The translations under genes and the position numbers were made by a program. This document shows positions 23,605 to 34,300 of a stretch of DNA of 44,645 nt, piece after piece; positions within the stretch are counted from its first letter, which is position 1, and each line of letters opens with the position of its first letter. The notes under the pieces are model-generated. The model ran no database searches. It had not been told where the DNA came from and saw nothing but the letters and a program-made list of their open reading frames with translations. The stretch lies in the NCBI GenBank assembly GCA_028284925.1, contig JANQQT010000149.1, forward strand, positions 1-44,645. The letters run 5' to 3'. Origin of the DNA: Phycisphaeraceae bacterium (lineage in GTDB: Bacteria > Planctomycetota > Phycisphaerae > Phycisphaerales > Zrk34).

Positions 23605-26600
23605 TCAATCATTATTTTTGACGCCGCATCCACCTCCACCCGGTGTCGATATCCTAAGCAAATCTCCCGCGTCCGCGCCAAACTCGGCACATCCTCCAAC
23701 ATCCACTTCTACCCCACTCTTCCTAAATAACAGGTTACGCCCAATTCCCCCATCGTCCCCACCACTCAATCCCGGCGGAGCCACTACCCTCCTCTGCGTC
23801 AACAACGATACTTCAACATCCTCCAAAAACCTGATCCAACGTTCCACACCATCGCCGCCGCGCCATTGTCCGTTCCCTCCGCTTCCCTGCCTTATCGCAA
23901 ACCGCTCCACTCTTGCCGGAAACTCCCGCTCCATAATCTCCACATCGGTCATCCTTGTATTGGTCATATGCGTATGCACGGCTGACGCCCCGTCGTACCC
24001 CTCACATGCTCCAACGCCTCCGCAAATCGTCTCGTAATACCCAAACCGTTCATTTCCGAACACGAGATTATTCATCGTTCCCTGCGACCCCGCTGCTACC
24101 CCAAGTGCCCCAAATATCAGATCCACCACACGCTGCGATAACTCCACATTTCCACCAACCACCGCCACATGCTTATGCGCATCACCAGACTTCGGTGGGT
24201 TCAACATGCACTCCGGTAATACAATCTCCACCGGTTCCATGACACCCTCATTCAGCGGTATCTCCTCATCAATCATGCACCGCAAGCAATACAATACCGC
24301 CGCCCGTACGATCGCCTCATTCGCGTTCAACGAATTTGTATTTACCTTTCCTGTACCTGTGAAATTAATCCGCAAACCTTCGCTCTCCACATCAATGGCT
24401 ACCTTAAACGTCGCGCCATCATCCAACTCGTCCTCAAACTCATATCTTCCGTCGGCAATCTTCCGAATCATCTCTCTGGTCTTCCACGCAGCCGCATCGC
24501 GAATAAAACCCATGTATGCTTCGACCATTCCCCAACCCGACTGCGCAATCAGTTTCTCCAACTCAATCTGCCCAACACGATTCGCCGCCACCGCCGCCCG
24601 TATGTCCGCAACATTCTCATCAACCGCCCGCGATGGGTAAGGTCCATTCCCTAGTTTCTCCCTTATCTTTCCCTCATCAAAAATCCCACCTCTCGAAATT
24701 CGCATCCGCCTGATCACCACACCCTCTTCTGCTAAATTCTTTGCAAACGGAAATGCCGATCCCGGCCGCAGTCCTCCAATCTCCGCATGATGTGCCCGTG
24801 AGGCCGTAAAAAACCGAATCTCTTTTTCCGCCTCGTCAAACACAGGCGTCACCACCGTCAGGTCAGGCAAATGCGATCCACCTTCATCCGGGTCATTCGT
24901 AAGGTAAACATCGCCGGGTTGCATGTCCCTGATTGCGTTGTTCAGGCATCGCACTGTCTCGCTCATCGCGCCCAGATGTACGGGTATGTGTGGCGCATTG
25001 ACCACCAGATTCCCGTCTCCATCGAGTATCGCACAGCTAAAATCAAGTCTCTCTTTTACATTGACCGAGATTGCGGTCTTTTGAAGCGTCACACCCATCT
25101 GTGCGGCGATCTGCGTGAAGTGATTGTTGAACAACTCAAGCCGAATCGGATCAGCCAAGATGGGGACGAGATCCTTCGTTTCTGATGCATTTGAAACCGA
25201 CTCGTTCTTTTCTTCATTTTCTTTCACACACGTTAATTCAATATCACCGTGCGCATTCACTTCCGCCTCATACCCCGGATCGACGATGATCGTACTCAAC
25301 TTTTCCAGAATCATCGCCGGGCCATCAATTCGGTCACCTGATTTCAGGGCTTCCCTCTGATATACGCTTGCTTGCCGCACACCGCACTCAAGCTGAATTT
25401 CTCGCGTAACGTCTGACTTGAAATCACGATGATCAACCCTGTTCTCTTCAAAAACATTGGGCTTGTCGGTTTCTCCCGTTACCTCAACACGGACCGTACA
25501 AACCTCTACCTCCCTATCCTCATGCGTATGCCCGTAGAGTTGTTTATGTAGCTCTGAAAACGCTCTTACCCAATCCGCATCCTCCGGTTCTCTCACTGTA
25601 ATCGGTGTTTGCTCTCCTGTATATCGCATATCCAGAAGTCGCGATGCCTTACCGATCGCCTCCGCTTGTAAGCCTGTCGTCTGCACTTCCTCCCTTAACT
25701 CCGCCGACAATCGTTCAAAGATTTTTTCAATGTCGGCACGGGTCTCATCGTGAAATACGCGCAACAACCCTTGCTCTCCAAAACGCGTTATGTCTGCCAT
25801 TCCGATGCCATAGGCACTCAAAACGCTCGCCAAGGATGGCACGAGGATTTTCTTTATATTCAGCAATCGAGCAACGGCGCATGCGTGTTGCGCCGCCGCG
25901 CCTCCAAATGCCACCATTGCATATTCACTGGGATCATACCCCTTTGCCGCCGACACCTTTGCGATCGCCCCAGCCATTTTCTGGTTCGCTACCTGTGTAA
26001 ACCCTTTCGCGATATCCGTTCGCGTCATACGTTCCCCAGTCGCCGCTATGATCTGCATCGCAATTACGTCGATTGCCGTTTCGACCGCCTTTACATCAAG
26101 CGGAAATGGAAACTGCTCGGCATCAATCTTCCCATTCAAAAGGTTCACATCGGTTACCGTCAGCGGCCCTCCGCGACCGTAGCACGCCGGCCCCGGGTTG
26201 GCGCCTGCGCTCTCAGGTCCAACCAAAAACCGTTGTCCGTCAAACCGACATATCGACCCTCCGCCCGCCGCCACCGTCTCAATCGCATACATGGGCGCAA
26301 CCACGCGCACCCCTGCCTTTTCCCCCGCATACTGATACTCATAATGCCCATCGTAACGACTCACATCCGTCGATGTTCCCCCCATGTCAAACCCAATTGC
26401 TTTCTGATACCCGGCCGCCTCCGCTGTGTGGGCAAACCCCACCACGCCTCCGGCCGGTCCGCTTAACAGGCTGTCCTTCCCGCTGAATGCCCCCGCATCG
26501 ACCAGCGCACCTGCGGAAGTCATCAGATGCAGGCGCGCCTCCGGCGCCTTTGCCATGATGCTTTGGATGTAATCCTTGATTACCGGTGACAGGTACGCGT

Positions 26601-27447
26601 CCAACGAAGCCGTGTCACCACGATTCAGCATGTGAATCGTCGGCGTAAGCTCCGTCGAAACCGATACCTGATTGAATCCGATATCTCGCGCGATCGCCGC
26701 AGCGATTCTCTCGTGTGAGTCATTCAAATATGCGTTGACGAAACAGATTCCGACAGATCGAATCCCCGCGTCAAATGCCGATTGCAACGGTTGGCGAATT
26801 TCATCCGCACTCAACATCTTCACGATCTTGCCTTGCGCGTCAATGCGCTCTGCTAGCTCAATCACACAATCGTAAAGCGGCTTTGCCTTTCGCACGCGAA
26901 TGTCAAATAGCTTTTCACGCGCCTGTGTTCCAATCTCCAGCAAATCTCCAAACCCCTCTGTCGTCACATACACCGTCCTTGCTCCCTTTCTCTCCAGCAA
27001 TGCGTTCGTCCCTCGCGTCGTTCCCAGCCTCACGTCCACCTTTCCTATAGGTTCATCCGCTGCCAACCCCATCAACATCCGTATCCCTACGATCGGCGCT
27101 TCATCTTCGCTCGACAGCTCATATCTGCATCCTTCCCGCGTTATTCCCTCCGGAATCCCGTCAATCTCAAACCTACCTGCCTTGCCCAGAAATCCGATCA
27201 CACGTCCTTTGCTTTCTATCGCCCCAGCCCCATCCAACACGGCGATTTCCCACCCCACATAAAACCCATCCGGTTCACCAATACGCTGGTTGGCAACAAA
27301 TCCACCTTCGACCACTCGATCTATCTGCCCTTTCACTACCCCATTCGACAAGACCTTACACGTACGCATCTCCCCGCGCTCATTGCATTCCACGCAATCT
27401 GTAAACGTACCTCCGACATCAACCCAGAATTGCCGCCGCTTAGCCAT
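23605..27447 (-). CDS. 5-oxoprolinase / hydantoinase A-B fusion (ATP-dependent)
   Basis: 1280 residues from the ATG at 27447, which has a GGGGAGAGGGG site just upstream; longer in-frame starts lack support. The HyuA half (about 1-700) begins FWVDVGGTFTDCV (phosphate-binding), with GTTRGTNALLERKGA, LMTSAGALVDA, SGPAGGVVGF and GFDMGGTSTDVS. The HyuB half (about 765-1270) begins DPIRLELFNNHFTQIA and has NDPDEGGSHLPDL and a Gly-rich end. Full-length fusions of this size are typical of ATP-dependent 5-oxoprolinase, which opens 5-oxoproline to glutamate; N-methylhydantoinase or acetophenone carboxylase relatives are usually split, so 5-oxoproline is favoured but not proven. Its start overlaps the hydrolase stop by 8 bases, indicating translational coupling. 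Confidence 0.85.
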   Translation of the reverse strand: MAKRRQFWVDVGGTFTDCVECNERGEMRTCKVLSNGVVKGQIDRVVEGGFVANQRIGEPDGFYVGWEIAVLDGAGAIESKGRVIGFLGKAGRFEIDGIPEGITREGCRYELSSEDEAPIVGIRMLMGLAADEPIGKVDVRLGTTRGTNALLERKGARTVYVTTEGFGDLLEIGTQAREKLFDIRVRKAKPLYDCVIELAERIDAQGKIVKMLSADEIRQPLQSAFDAGIRSVGICFVNAYLNDSHERIAAAIARDIGFNQVSVSTELTPTIHMLNRGDTASLDAYLSPVIKDYIQSIMAKAPEARLHLMTSAGALVDAGAFSGKDSLLSGPAGGVVGFAHTAEAAGYQKAIGFDMGGTSTDVSRYDGHYEYQYAGEKAGVRVVAPMYAIETVAAGGGSICRFDGQRFLVGPESAGANPGPACYGRGGPLTVTDVNLLNGKIDAEQFPFPLDVKAVETAIDVIAMQIIAATGERMTRTDIAKGFTQVANQKMAGAIAKVSAAKGYDPSEYAMVAFGGAAAQHACAVARLLNIKKILVPSLASVLSAYGIGMADITRFGEQGLLRVFHDETRADIEKIFERLSAELREEVQTTGLQAEAIGKASRLLDMRYTGEQTPITVREPEDADWVRAFSELHKQLYGHTHEDREVEVCTVRVEVTGETDKPNVFEENRVDHRDFKSDVTREIQLECGVRQASVYQREALKSGDRIDGPAMILEKLSTIIVDPGYEAEVNAHGDIELTCVKENEEKNESVSNASETKDLVPILADPIRLELFNNHFTQIAAQMGVTLQKTAISVNVKERLDFSCAILDGDGNLVVNAPHIPVHLGAMSETVRCLNNAIRDMQPGDVYLTNDPDEGGSHLPDLTVVTPVFDEAEKEIRFFTASRAHHAEIGGLRPGSAFPFAKNLAEEGVVIRRMRISRGGIFDEGKIREKLGNGPYPSRAVDENVADIRAAVAANRVGQIELEKLIAQSGWGMVEAYMGFIRDAAAWKTREMIRKIADGRYEFEDELDDGATFKVAIDVESEGLRINFTGTGKVNTNSLNANEAIVRAAVLYCLRCMIDEEIPLNEGVMEPVEIVLPECMLNPPKSGDAHKHVAVVGGNVELSQRVVDLIFGALGVAAGSQGTMNNLVFGNERFGYYETICGGVGACEGYDGASAVHTHMTNTRMTDVEIMEREFPARVERFAIRQGSGGNGQWRGGDGVERWIRFLEDVEVSLLTQRRVVAPPGLSGGDDGGIGRNLLFRKSGVEVDVGGCAEFGADAGDLLRISTPGGGGCGVKNND

Positions 27448-28402
27448 TACCCCTCTCCCCTGCAACTCGATCCAGAAACGTCCCGACGGCCTTCGCATAT
27501 CGCCGGAAATCCACACACGCTCCTTGCAAATGACCTGCTTCTTCAATGCCAACTAATTCTACATCGTCCGCCGCGTTACAAATGGACCGCGCGCTGGACA
27601 TTGGTGTTACCGCATCATCTTCTCCATGCAGGATCAGGATCGGTCGCTTTACATTCTTGACAAGTTCACAGGAACTCGCACGTCTTAATTCGCCCCACAA
27701 CATACACATGACTCCCCAGGCGAGATCCACAATGGGCCACGTAGGCAATCTCTGACCCCGCATCGTCCCACGGATCGCTTCTTTCGGGTGTAAATACGGC
27801 GAATCCAGAATTATCCCATCCACGCCTTTGCCTACATTCGCCTTTGCGGCCTGCAATGCCACCGAAGCCCCCATCGAAAACCCGGCGAGCACAACGCTTT
27901 CAGCAAATCCTTTCTTTATAAGCCAATCCACAACTTCACTCACATCCTCCTTTTCCCGAACACCCCATGTACAAAATTCAAACTTCGATTCCCCGTGTGC
28001 CCGTGAATCAAACAGGACCAGGCGAGATGCCCGTTGCTTGTAAGCCCCAAGCCACGCCTGCAACCCAAACCGACTGTCACCCCACCCATGCAACATCACT
28101 ACAGTCGGCCCTCCCGGAAAATCTCCTTCAACAGCCCACATCACTCTCTCCTTTCCGTCCTTGCCAACCAGCGCTACTTCTTCATATCCCTTTGCCCCAC
28201 CCTCCACCGGGTCCGCCGGCAACCCCCGTGCAAGCGCATTGCCCAGTGTCCGCCGCGGTGGATGCGCCAGAATATGCGCCACACCAAATGTTCCAATCAC
28301 AATCAGAACACTGGCCGCCGTCGCAAACAGAATCAAGAGCCCTATTACCATCGTCGCTAACAATAGGCAGGCCCAGGTGCTCATGGCGGATCGGGCACCC
28401 AT
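27440..28402 (-). CDS. Membrane-anchored alpha/beta hydrolase
   Basis: 320 residues from the ATG at 28402, with GGAGCAGG about 5 bases upstream. Longer in-frame starts would run antisense through the divergent dehydrogenase and are rejected. One or two N-terminal TM helices (about 11-45) anchor a cytoplasmic or periplasmic hydrolase. Oxyanion-hole HG is at 105-106 (MLHGWGDS), the nucleophile elbow GFSMG puts Ser at 176, Asp is near 262 (LHGEDDAVTP) and His at 291 (EEAGHLQG). This is the bacterial BEM46/YqkD-like group with broad esterase or peptidase potential. Its stop overlaps the start of the 5-oxoprolinase gene (ATGGCTAA), so the two are co-translated. It is divergent from the dehydrogenase operon with 72 bases between starts. 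Confidence 0.85.
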   Translation of the reverse strand: MGARSAMSTWACLLLATMVIGLLILFATAASVLIVIGTFGVAHILAHPPRRTLGNALARGLPADPVEGGAKGYEEVALVGKDGKERVMWAVEGDFPGGPTVVMLHGWGDSRFGLQAWLGAYKQRASRLVLFDSRAHGESKFEFCTWGVREKEDVSEVVDWLIKKGFAESVVLAGFSMGASVALQAAKANVGKGVDGIILDSPYLHPKEAIRGTMRGQRLPTWPIVDLAWGVMCMLWGELRRASSCELVKNVKRPILILHGEDDAVTPMSSARSICNAADDVELVGIEEAGHLQGACVDFRRYAKAVGTFLDRVAGERGNG

Positions 28403-28474
28403 CTCTCCTGCTCCCGTCCATGATGCCGCACCTCTCTCAATGTGGTAAACTGCCCGCCCTATTGGAGCATTACC

Positions 28475-29620
28475 ATGGCCAGGAAGAAAACCACGCGCAA
28501 GAAGACGCCGCAGGTGTCGGCAAGACTCGACTACAACGTGCCAATGCCCGAGGACAAGTCCCTCGGCATCGGCTGTATTGGTTCCGGATTCATCATGGCC
28601 GACTGCCACCTCGTTGCCTATCGCCAGGCTGGATTCAATCCTGTTGCCATCGCCTCCCAAACCCTCAAGAATGCTCAGTCCGTTGCCAAACGACACAAGA
28701 TTCCTTCCACGTACCAATCCTACGAAGCGCTTCTCGATGACCCCGATGTCCAGGTTGTCGACGTCGCCGTTCCCCCCGATATCCAGTTTAAGGTCATTCA
28801 GCAAATCGTCAAACGCAAGAACCACATCCGCGGGATCCTTGCGCAAAAGCCCCTCGGCGTGAACTACAAACAAGCTAAACGCATCGTCGATCTTTGCGAA
28901 GCTTCCAACATTACTCTCGCCGTCAATCAAAACATGCGCTACGACCAATCCATCCGCGCCTGTAAATGTGTTCTCGATCGCGGTTACCTTGGCAATCCTG
29001 TTTTCGCCAGTATCGACATGCGAGCGATCCCCCACTGGATGCCTTGGCAGGAACGTCAGGGCTGGGTGACTTTGCGTATCATGTCCATACACCACCTCGA
29101 TACGTTCCGCTATCTCTTTGGCGACCCCGTTCGCGTCTTCGCCTCGGTACGTGAAGATCCTCGAACCGCTCAAAAGTTCAAACACTCTGATGGCATCTGT
29201 CTTTACATCCTCGAGTATGCCAACGGCTTCCGCGCCGCAGCTTGGGACGATGTCTGGGCCGGTCCCGCCCTTGAAGGCGCTGCCAAAGACATCGGCATCA
29301 ACTGGCGTGTCGAGGGCATGGATGGCATGGCCCGCGGAACCATTGGATGGCCCGAATACCCCAAACCCACACCCAGTACCATCGACTTCACCACCACATC
29401 CACAGGCAAGTGGTTCAAGCCCCGTTGGAAGAAGGTCTGGTTCCCCGATGCATTCGTAGGTCCAATGGCCGAACTTCTATGCGCCATCGAACAGCGCCGC
29501 GCCCCATTCATTAGCGGCAAGGACAACCTCAACACCATGGCCCTTGTCGACGCCGCTTACGTCTCGGCCAGAGAACACCGCGCCGTCCCCATCAAAGAGA
29601 TCATAAGTAAAAACGCATAA
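28475..29620 (+). CDS. Gfo/Idh/MocA-family NAD(P)-dependent oxidoreductase
   Basis: 381 residues from ATG 28475, with GGAG 8 bases upstream; a farther upstream in-frame start lacks support. The basic N-terminal extension ([10 protein letters not shown]) is unusual. The Rossmann fold begins [16 protein letters not shown], a variant of the GxGxxG loop (GSGFIM). The conserved QKPLGVN stretch (EKP in most members) carries the Lys used in catalysis, and [13 protein letters not shown] supplies the His pair. These enzymes oxidise sugars, inositols and related polyols. It is first in a plus-strand operon with a sugar-isomerase-like TIM barrel, suggesting inositol or sugar-acid catabolism. Substrate unknown. 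Confidence 0.87.
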   Translation: MARKKTTRKKTPQVSARLDYNVPMPEDKSLGIGCIGSGFIMADCHLVAYRQAGFNPVAIASQTLKNAQSVAKRHKIPSTYQSYEALLDDPDVQVVDVAVPPDIQFKVIQQIVKRKNHIRGILAQKPLGVNYKQAKRIVDLCEASNITLAVNQNMRYDQSIRACKCVLDRGYLGNPVFASIDMRAIPHWMPWQERQGWVTLRIMSIHHLDTFRYLFGDPVRVFASVREDPRTAQKFKHSDGICLYILEYANGFRAAAWDDVWAGPALEGAAKDIGINWRVEGMDGMARGTIGWPEYPKPTPSTIDFTTTSTGKWFKPRWKKVWFPDAFVGPMAELLCAIEQRRAPFISGKDNLNTMALVDAAYVSAREHRAVPIKEIISKNA

Positions 29621-29698
29621 ATCGCTCATCTGTTCGTAGAAAGACTCTATAACCAACCGTCCACCCCAATATTCCAATCACACACCAAGGAGTTCCCC

Positions 29699-30523
29699 AT
29701 GAAACTCGGCCTCATCAACTCCGCCTTCGCCCAGGCAGGCAAAGGCACCAAATTCGGCCTCCAGCAAACCAGGAAGATCGGCTTCGATACGGTCGATATT
29801 TTTACCGATCCACTGGATATCTCTGTCAAGGAGCGTCGACTGATCAAAGACACCTGTGACAAACTTGGCCTTCCTATACCAAGCATCTGCTGTGTTGCCG
29901 TAGGGCTCATTGACTTCAATCCTTCCGTCCAGCGCTTCCACGTCGATCGCTGCAAAGCCTTCCTCGATCTCTGTTATGAATACAACTGTGACAACCTTCT
30001 TCTTGTCATCGGCGAGTATATTTGGCAACAGGAAGTTATTCCCCCGCCCGAGCAATGGGCCATTGGCGTCAACAATACACGAGAACTCGGCAGATACGCC
30101 AAAAAACTCGGAATCAAAATCGCACTCGAACTTGAACCGTTTAAACTCTCACTCATCAACACCGTCGATACCATGCGCAAATTTATCAAGCATGTCGACA
30201 TGCCCGACATCGTCCGCGCCAACTGCGATATCTCCCACCTCTACCTCATGGGCATCAAGCCGGCTGAGGTCAAAAAACTCAAGGGACTCATCGAACACGT
30301 TCACCTCTCTGACTGCAACGGCAAAGTTCATGGCGACCTTCCACCCGGACGCGGCGTCGTTCCCATCATCAAGTATCTCGAACAGATTCAAAACACCGGT
30401 TTCGATAAGACGGTCTCGATCGAGCTTGAATATTCCCCCAAACCCGACCGCATCGTCGAATGGGTCACCGAAGCCTACGACAAAACAGCTGAAATGATGG
30501 ACAAACTCGGCTGCCGTGGTTGA
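29699..30523 (+). CDS. Sugar phosphate isomerase/epimerase family TIM barrel (IolE/AP endonuclease 2-like)
   Basis: 274 residues, with AAGGAG 5-6 bases before the ATG. The N-terminus MKLGLINSAFAQ and strands such as KIGFDTVDIFT, LLLVIGEYIW, KIALELEPF (Glu metal ligand), NCDISHLYLMG (Asp), HVHLSDCNGKVH (His/Asp) and VSIELEYSP (final Glu) give the Xylose_isom-like/AP_endonuc_2 fold with its acidic/His metal site. Members isomerise or dehydrate inositol and ketose derivatives. It is 78 bases downstream of a Gfo/Idh/MocA gene and overlaps the next frame by 8 bases, so the three form an operon. Co-occurrence with an oxidoreductase is typical for sugar or inositol catabolism. Specific substrate unknown. 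Confidence 0.87.
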   Translation: MKLGLINSAFAQAGKGTKFGLQQTRKIGFDTVDIFTDPLDISVKERRLIKDTCDKLGLPIPSICCVAVGLIDFNPSVQRFHVDRCKAFLDLCYEYNCDNLLLVIGEYIWQQEVIPPPEQWAIGVNNTRELGRYAKKLGIKIALELEPFKLSLINTVDTMRKFIKHVDMPDIVRANCDISHLYLMGIKPAEVKKLKGLIEHVHLSDCNGKVHGDLPPGRGVVPIIKYLEQIQNTGFDKTVSIELEYSPKPDRIVEWVTEAYDKTAEMMDKLGCRG

Positions 30524-31340
30524 TTCAGAAATCCAATTCGGCCTCGCTTTATCCTTTGCAGAACCCCGGGACGCCGCAACATTTTTCACGGGCGATTTGA
30601 TCCCAACAGATTTGAATTCGTTCTCGCTGTTTGTGAATGAATCCTGGCTAAAACCCTCCGCGCAAAAGGACATTCAAGCGATTGAAGATGTTGTTTTGGC
30701 GCGAACTTCAAACATTCGTACGCTCGTTGGCCAAATCCCGATTGATGATCAGGTCGAAACGCGCCTCGTCAATCTTTGTACACTAGCGAACCAAGTGTCC
30801 GCTACAGATGTCCTGCCTCATTTTTGCCGAATTTCACGTGAAGAAGAGAATGCACCGCCCATCGATTTTCACGGCCTGGTTACCCACTATAAATATCTTC
30901 TGGAGATCGCCCATACCTACCCGTTAACACACGTACTCGTCCAGCCCACAGACAATCATGCCTCTCCACCATCCACGCCTGACCAGCTTCGTATTCTCAT
31001 GGAAGTCCTGCACGCCCATCACGAATCAGCTCCCGACGTGACCGCGATACCTTCATGTTCAGTTAATACTGCCTTCGATTTTGCCGAGTGGCGCCTGGAC
31101 TCTGATTGGGAACCTGTCTCGCCTATTGCAGCCGCGACACCCTACCTGTCACAGATTAATTTATCTCTTTCTCAGGGGTTGGAACAAATCGTCGATGAGC
31201 TTTTTGTATTGAAAGAGAGATTGGTGCATCGGACTCTGTCGATCTTCGTTGACTTGACGGATGCAGAACCGAATTCGAGGCGGATAGGTGAAGCAAATGA
31301 CAAGATCGTGCGCATCAGGCGTGCGCTGAATGCTGAATAA
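30516..31340 (+). CDS. Unknown protein coupled to the isomerase gene
   Basis: 274 residues, starting at GTG 30516 and overlapping the previous stop by 8 bases, which suggests translational coupling; no other early in-frame start is visible. No family recognised. It contains FGLALSFAEPRDAATFF, HVLVQPTDNHASPP and FDFAEWRLDSDWEP, and ends with a basic helix (RIGEANDKIVRIRRALNAE). The alternating beta-alpha feel and matching length hint at a degenerate TIM barrel, but conserved metal ligands of the neighbour are not seen. It has no signal peptide or TM helix and converges with the kinase-like gene with 13 bases between stops. Confidence 0.6.
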   Translation: MVDSEIQFGLALSFAEPRDAATFFTGDLIPTDLNSFSLFVNESWLKPSAQKDIQAIEDVVLARTSNIRTLVGQIPIDDQVETRLVNLCTLANQVSATDVLPHFCRISREEENAPPIDFHGLVTHYKYLLEIAHTYPLTHVLVQPTDNHASPPSTPDQLRILMEVLHAHHESAPDVTAIPSCSVNTAFDFAEWRLDSDWEPVSPIAAATPYLSQINLSLSQGLEQIVDELFVLKERLVHRTLSIFVDLTDAEPNSRRIGEANDKIVRIRRALNAE

Positions 31341-31353
31341 AGTTCAATAGCTA

Positions 31354-34300
31354 TTACTGAATTCGTCCCTTGGTCCCGAGAGAGTACATTTGCTCAATCT
31401 GTCTCCTGGAAAGGGCGCGATCGAAAATCGATATCTCGTCGATCTGGCCTTTCGCCGCATCCTCAATCTTATTGCCTGCCTTTCGACCACCGATGTACAG
31501 CCCGGTATTTCTTCCTCGCTTGAGAGTGCCTTTCTGATTGCTGATCTGTGCCACCCTCTGGCCGTCGATGTAGATATGGATGTACCCCGCCGAATCCCGG
31601 CTATCCAGTACTCCCACAACATGATGCCATTTTCCGTCGAATTTCAAATGTTTGAGTGATGTCTGCGTGAACAGCTTATCCCCTCCAAAGACCACCCGTC
31701 CGTGTTTTCCACCCCCTTCCGCCTTGCGCACCACCAGGCGATAATGGTGGTTGATGCCCTCGTAACTGCCCACGATCAACTGGTCATGTTGGCGCGCATC
31801 GAGTTTGACCCACGCCGAGAGTGTGAGTTGGTTGTGTACGTCCGCCGGGCTATTGGCCACCGAATGGGTCGAAATATAGGTCTTCTCGCCATCGAACTTC
31901 GGCGCCAGATTTCGGGTTGAAAATCCGCGTGCTGCTGAGCCGCTGGGGCCTCGGGAAGCAAGCGTCTTACCCTCAAACCCTTTGGGATAGGCGTGATAAG
32001 GGTCGGTCGCCTCCACGATGTCGGCAAACAGTACATTCCTGGGGAAAACGATGTCTTTCGAGCTTCGCCCTTCGTTTAACGCCCAATAGGCTACCGGCTT
32101 CAGATCCATGACGTAGTTGCGGTAAGGCGATACCGCCCGCTCGTCGGCAGCCAGTGTGTCGAAACCTCGCCTCACCACACCACGCAAACGTTTGATCGCT
32201 ACGCCGCATAGGATCGGCTGGTCACGGATCGGTTCGAATGAAATATCCAGAACGCCATCACGAACCTCCACATCTTTGGTTAGTGGTTTCTGCGGCTTTC
32301 TGAATGAGCGAGTTTTTCGAAGGGTGATGACCTTCACCGGTGCTTCGTCTTCGATTATCACATTGAATTGACGTTTTCCGGTTTCTCCGCTCCAGTTCTC
32401 GACGAAATACAGTTCGACCTGGTACCGACCGATCGGCAATCGTTCTATTCGGAACGCCCGGATACCTACAGCTGCGGTATCGAACATCGGCGCGTCCTGA
32501 TCATTGTGCTTATTGGGTTGGCCGCCTTCCCGACCGGTATGCCCACGCCGCCAGACGGACTTACCCTCTATCCATTTGCGCCCCAGATACTTACTGATTT
32601 CATCCCCACCCACATTGATCGCCAGTTCATACGGCTCAAACGGTTGCCTGGGATTCGGGCGCACTACTCCGGGAATCTTCGTATCCGGCTTATATTGCGG
32701 GGCGATCTCCTCTGGTTTGCTGTGAGATGTGATACGCAAAGCGAATCGCCGCGTTTTGAATGCAAGTGAATGGGTGAATCGCACACGAATGACCGATCCG
32801 CTTGCATGGCGAATGGGATTTGCCGGAACAAGTGTGACGGACTGGTCTGACTTCGTAAATCTTGGATCCCTTACCGCCCAATGGGTCTTTGGGTTGTTGT
32901 CGAAAAGAAATTGGGCTTTCAGGTTCTTGGAAGGTTGCTCATAGCTCGTCAAGACCTTATCGGGATTGACCATCTTAAATTGGCTTGCTGCATTGCCCGG
33001 GGCGACTTCCACTTCCAGACCGCTGATGGCTACAAAACCGGCAGAACCTCCATATCCAATCCGCTTTTGATTACCTTTTCCATCAGGGATTGTAAGCAAT
33101 TGTATTGCAGTGATATGGGTGGCGTTGGTCCGAAATGTCGCTTCATAGGTTTCATTTCGGGTCGAATTACTAGATGCGGAAATCGTGTTTGACGGGTCGA
33201 TGGACAAAGTCGTTCCCTTGTCCGCTTTGACGGAAAGAGGCTTGGCGGCGATAAATTTCTCAGCCCTGTTGTCCGTACGAAAGCGGGAGGGGGCGGTTAG
33301 TTTGAATGGGTCACGGTGGGTGGTGGCGGCAACACGGAATCGACCAAGCGTGCGTGTTGTCCCTTGGTGAAGTATGGTGATTCGCAATATCAACTCACCG
33401 GTGTTCACAAGCGGTTTTTCGAGTACAAATGTTGCGGATTCCGCACGCCCCGTCTTGCCTTGTGTGGACCAGAATGATCCGTTGTTCTTATCGATGGCCT
33501 TCTTCGGAACATCGCCGCGATGATGATGGGTAGCCTTGACGTCCTTGAGTTTAATGGGCTTTAAGCTATCCGGCTGATTCGCCGATGCGACTTCGACAAT
33601 AAATTCATGAACCTTGAAATATCCCCGCGCCCCTGGACCATTGTTCTCCAAACGCGGATCCGGCATGCCTTCCAGTCGAATAGCGGTGATGTTCTTAAGA
33701 TCAGTTGTGGCAAAGAGTTGGAACTTTTCAGTAGCCTTATTCTTGTCCTTCTCGACAAAGATCGAGCCGTCGTTCATCTGCTTGACTAGTTTGGCGCCGT
33801 TGGATGAAGTGGATTTTTCAATATCCAGAACGTGCCAGGCGTTACCTTGATCGGATTTTCTGGTGTTGGTGTATACGCGCGTGTGCTTAAATTCCTGATG
33901 CCCCTTGGGCGGAGGAGGCTTAGGTAAATCTGGGACCTTGGCGATAATTAGTGGCTTGGTCCGCATGGCTTTCGGTAGCGGGGCAAGGTATTTACCGGGG
34001 ATGGGGCGATCTGTTTTTCCGGAGTAGGACCATCCGATGGAAAGAAATGCCAGGCCGCCAACTTCCACGCCTATGGCTTCGATGAAATAGGGTTTACCTT
34101 TTTCCAAATGTATAGGCTTGGATTTATGTTTGTATTGATTGGTGGAAGTCACGCCTCGCAAGCCGGTGTGGACGATCGGGCGGCGGTTCTTCGGCAGATG
34201 GTCGGTCGAGAGCATGAGGATGCCGCCGTCGTCGACCGACATTTCAAAGGTATAGTTGGCGGTAGCCGGAGGAAAGATATACCCGGACATACGCTGCGCG

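Noticed and set aside
28403..29185. N-terminal extension of the alpha/beta hydrolase frame (would make a 581-residue protein)
   Set aside because: It runs antisense through the well-supported Gfo/Idh/MocA gene, has no family resemblance, and a good binding site exists at the 28402 start.
30149..30673. Minus-strand frame across the isomerase/unknown gene junction
   Set aside because: It is a shadow of two plus-strand frames with good context and has no known domain.
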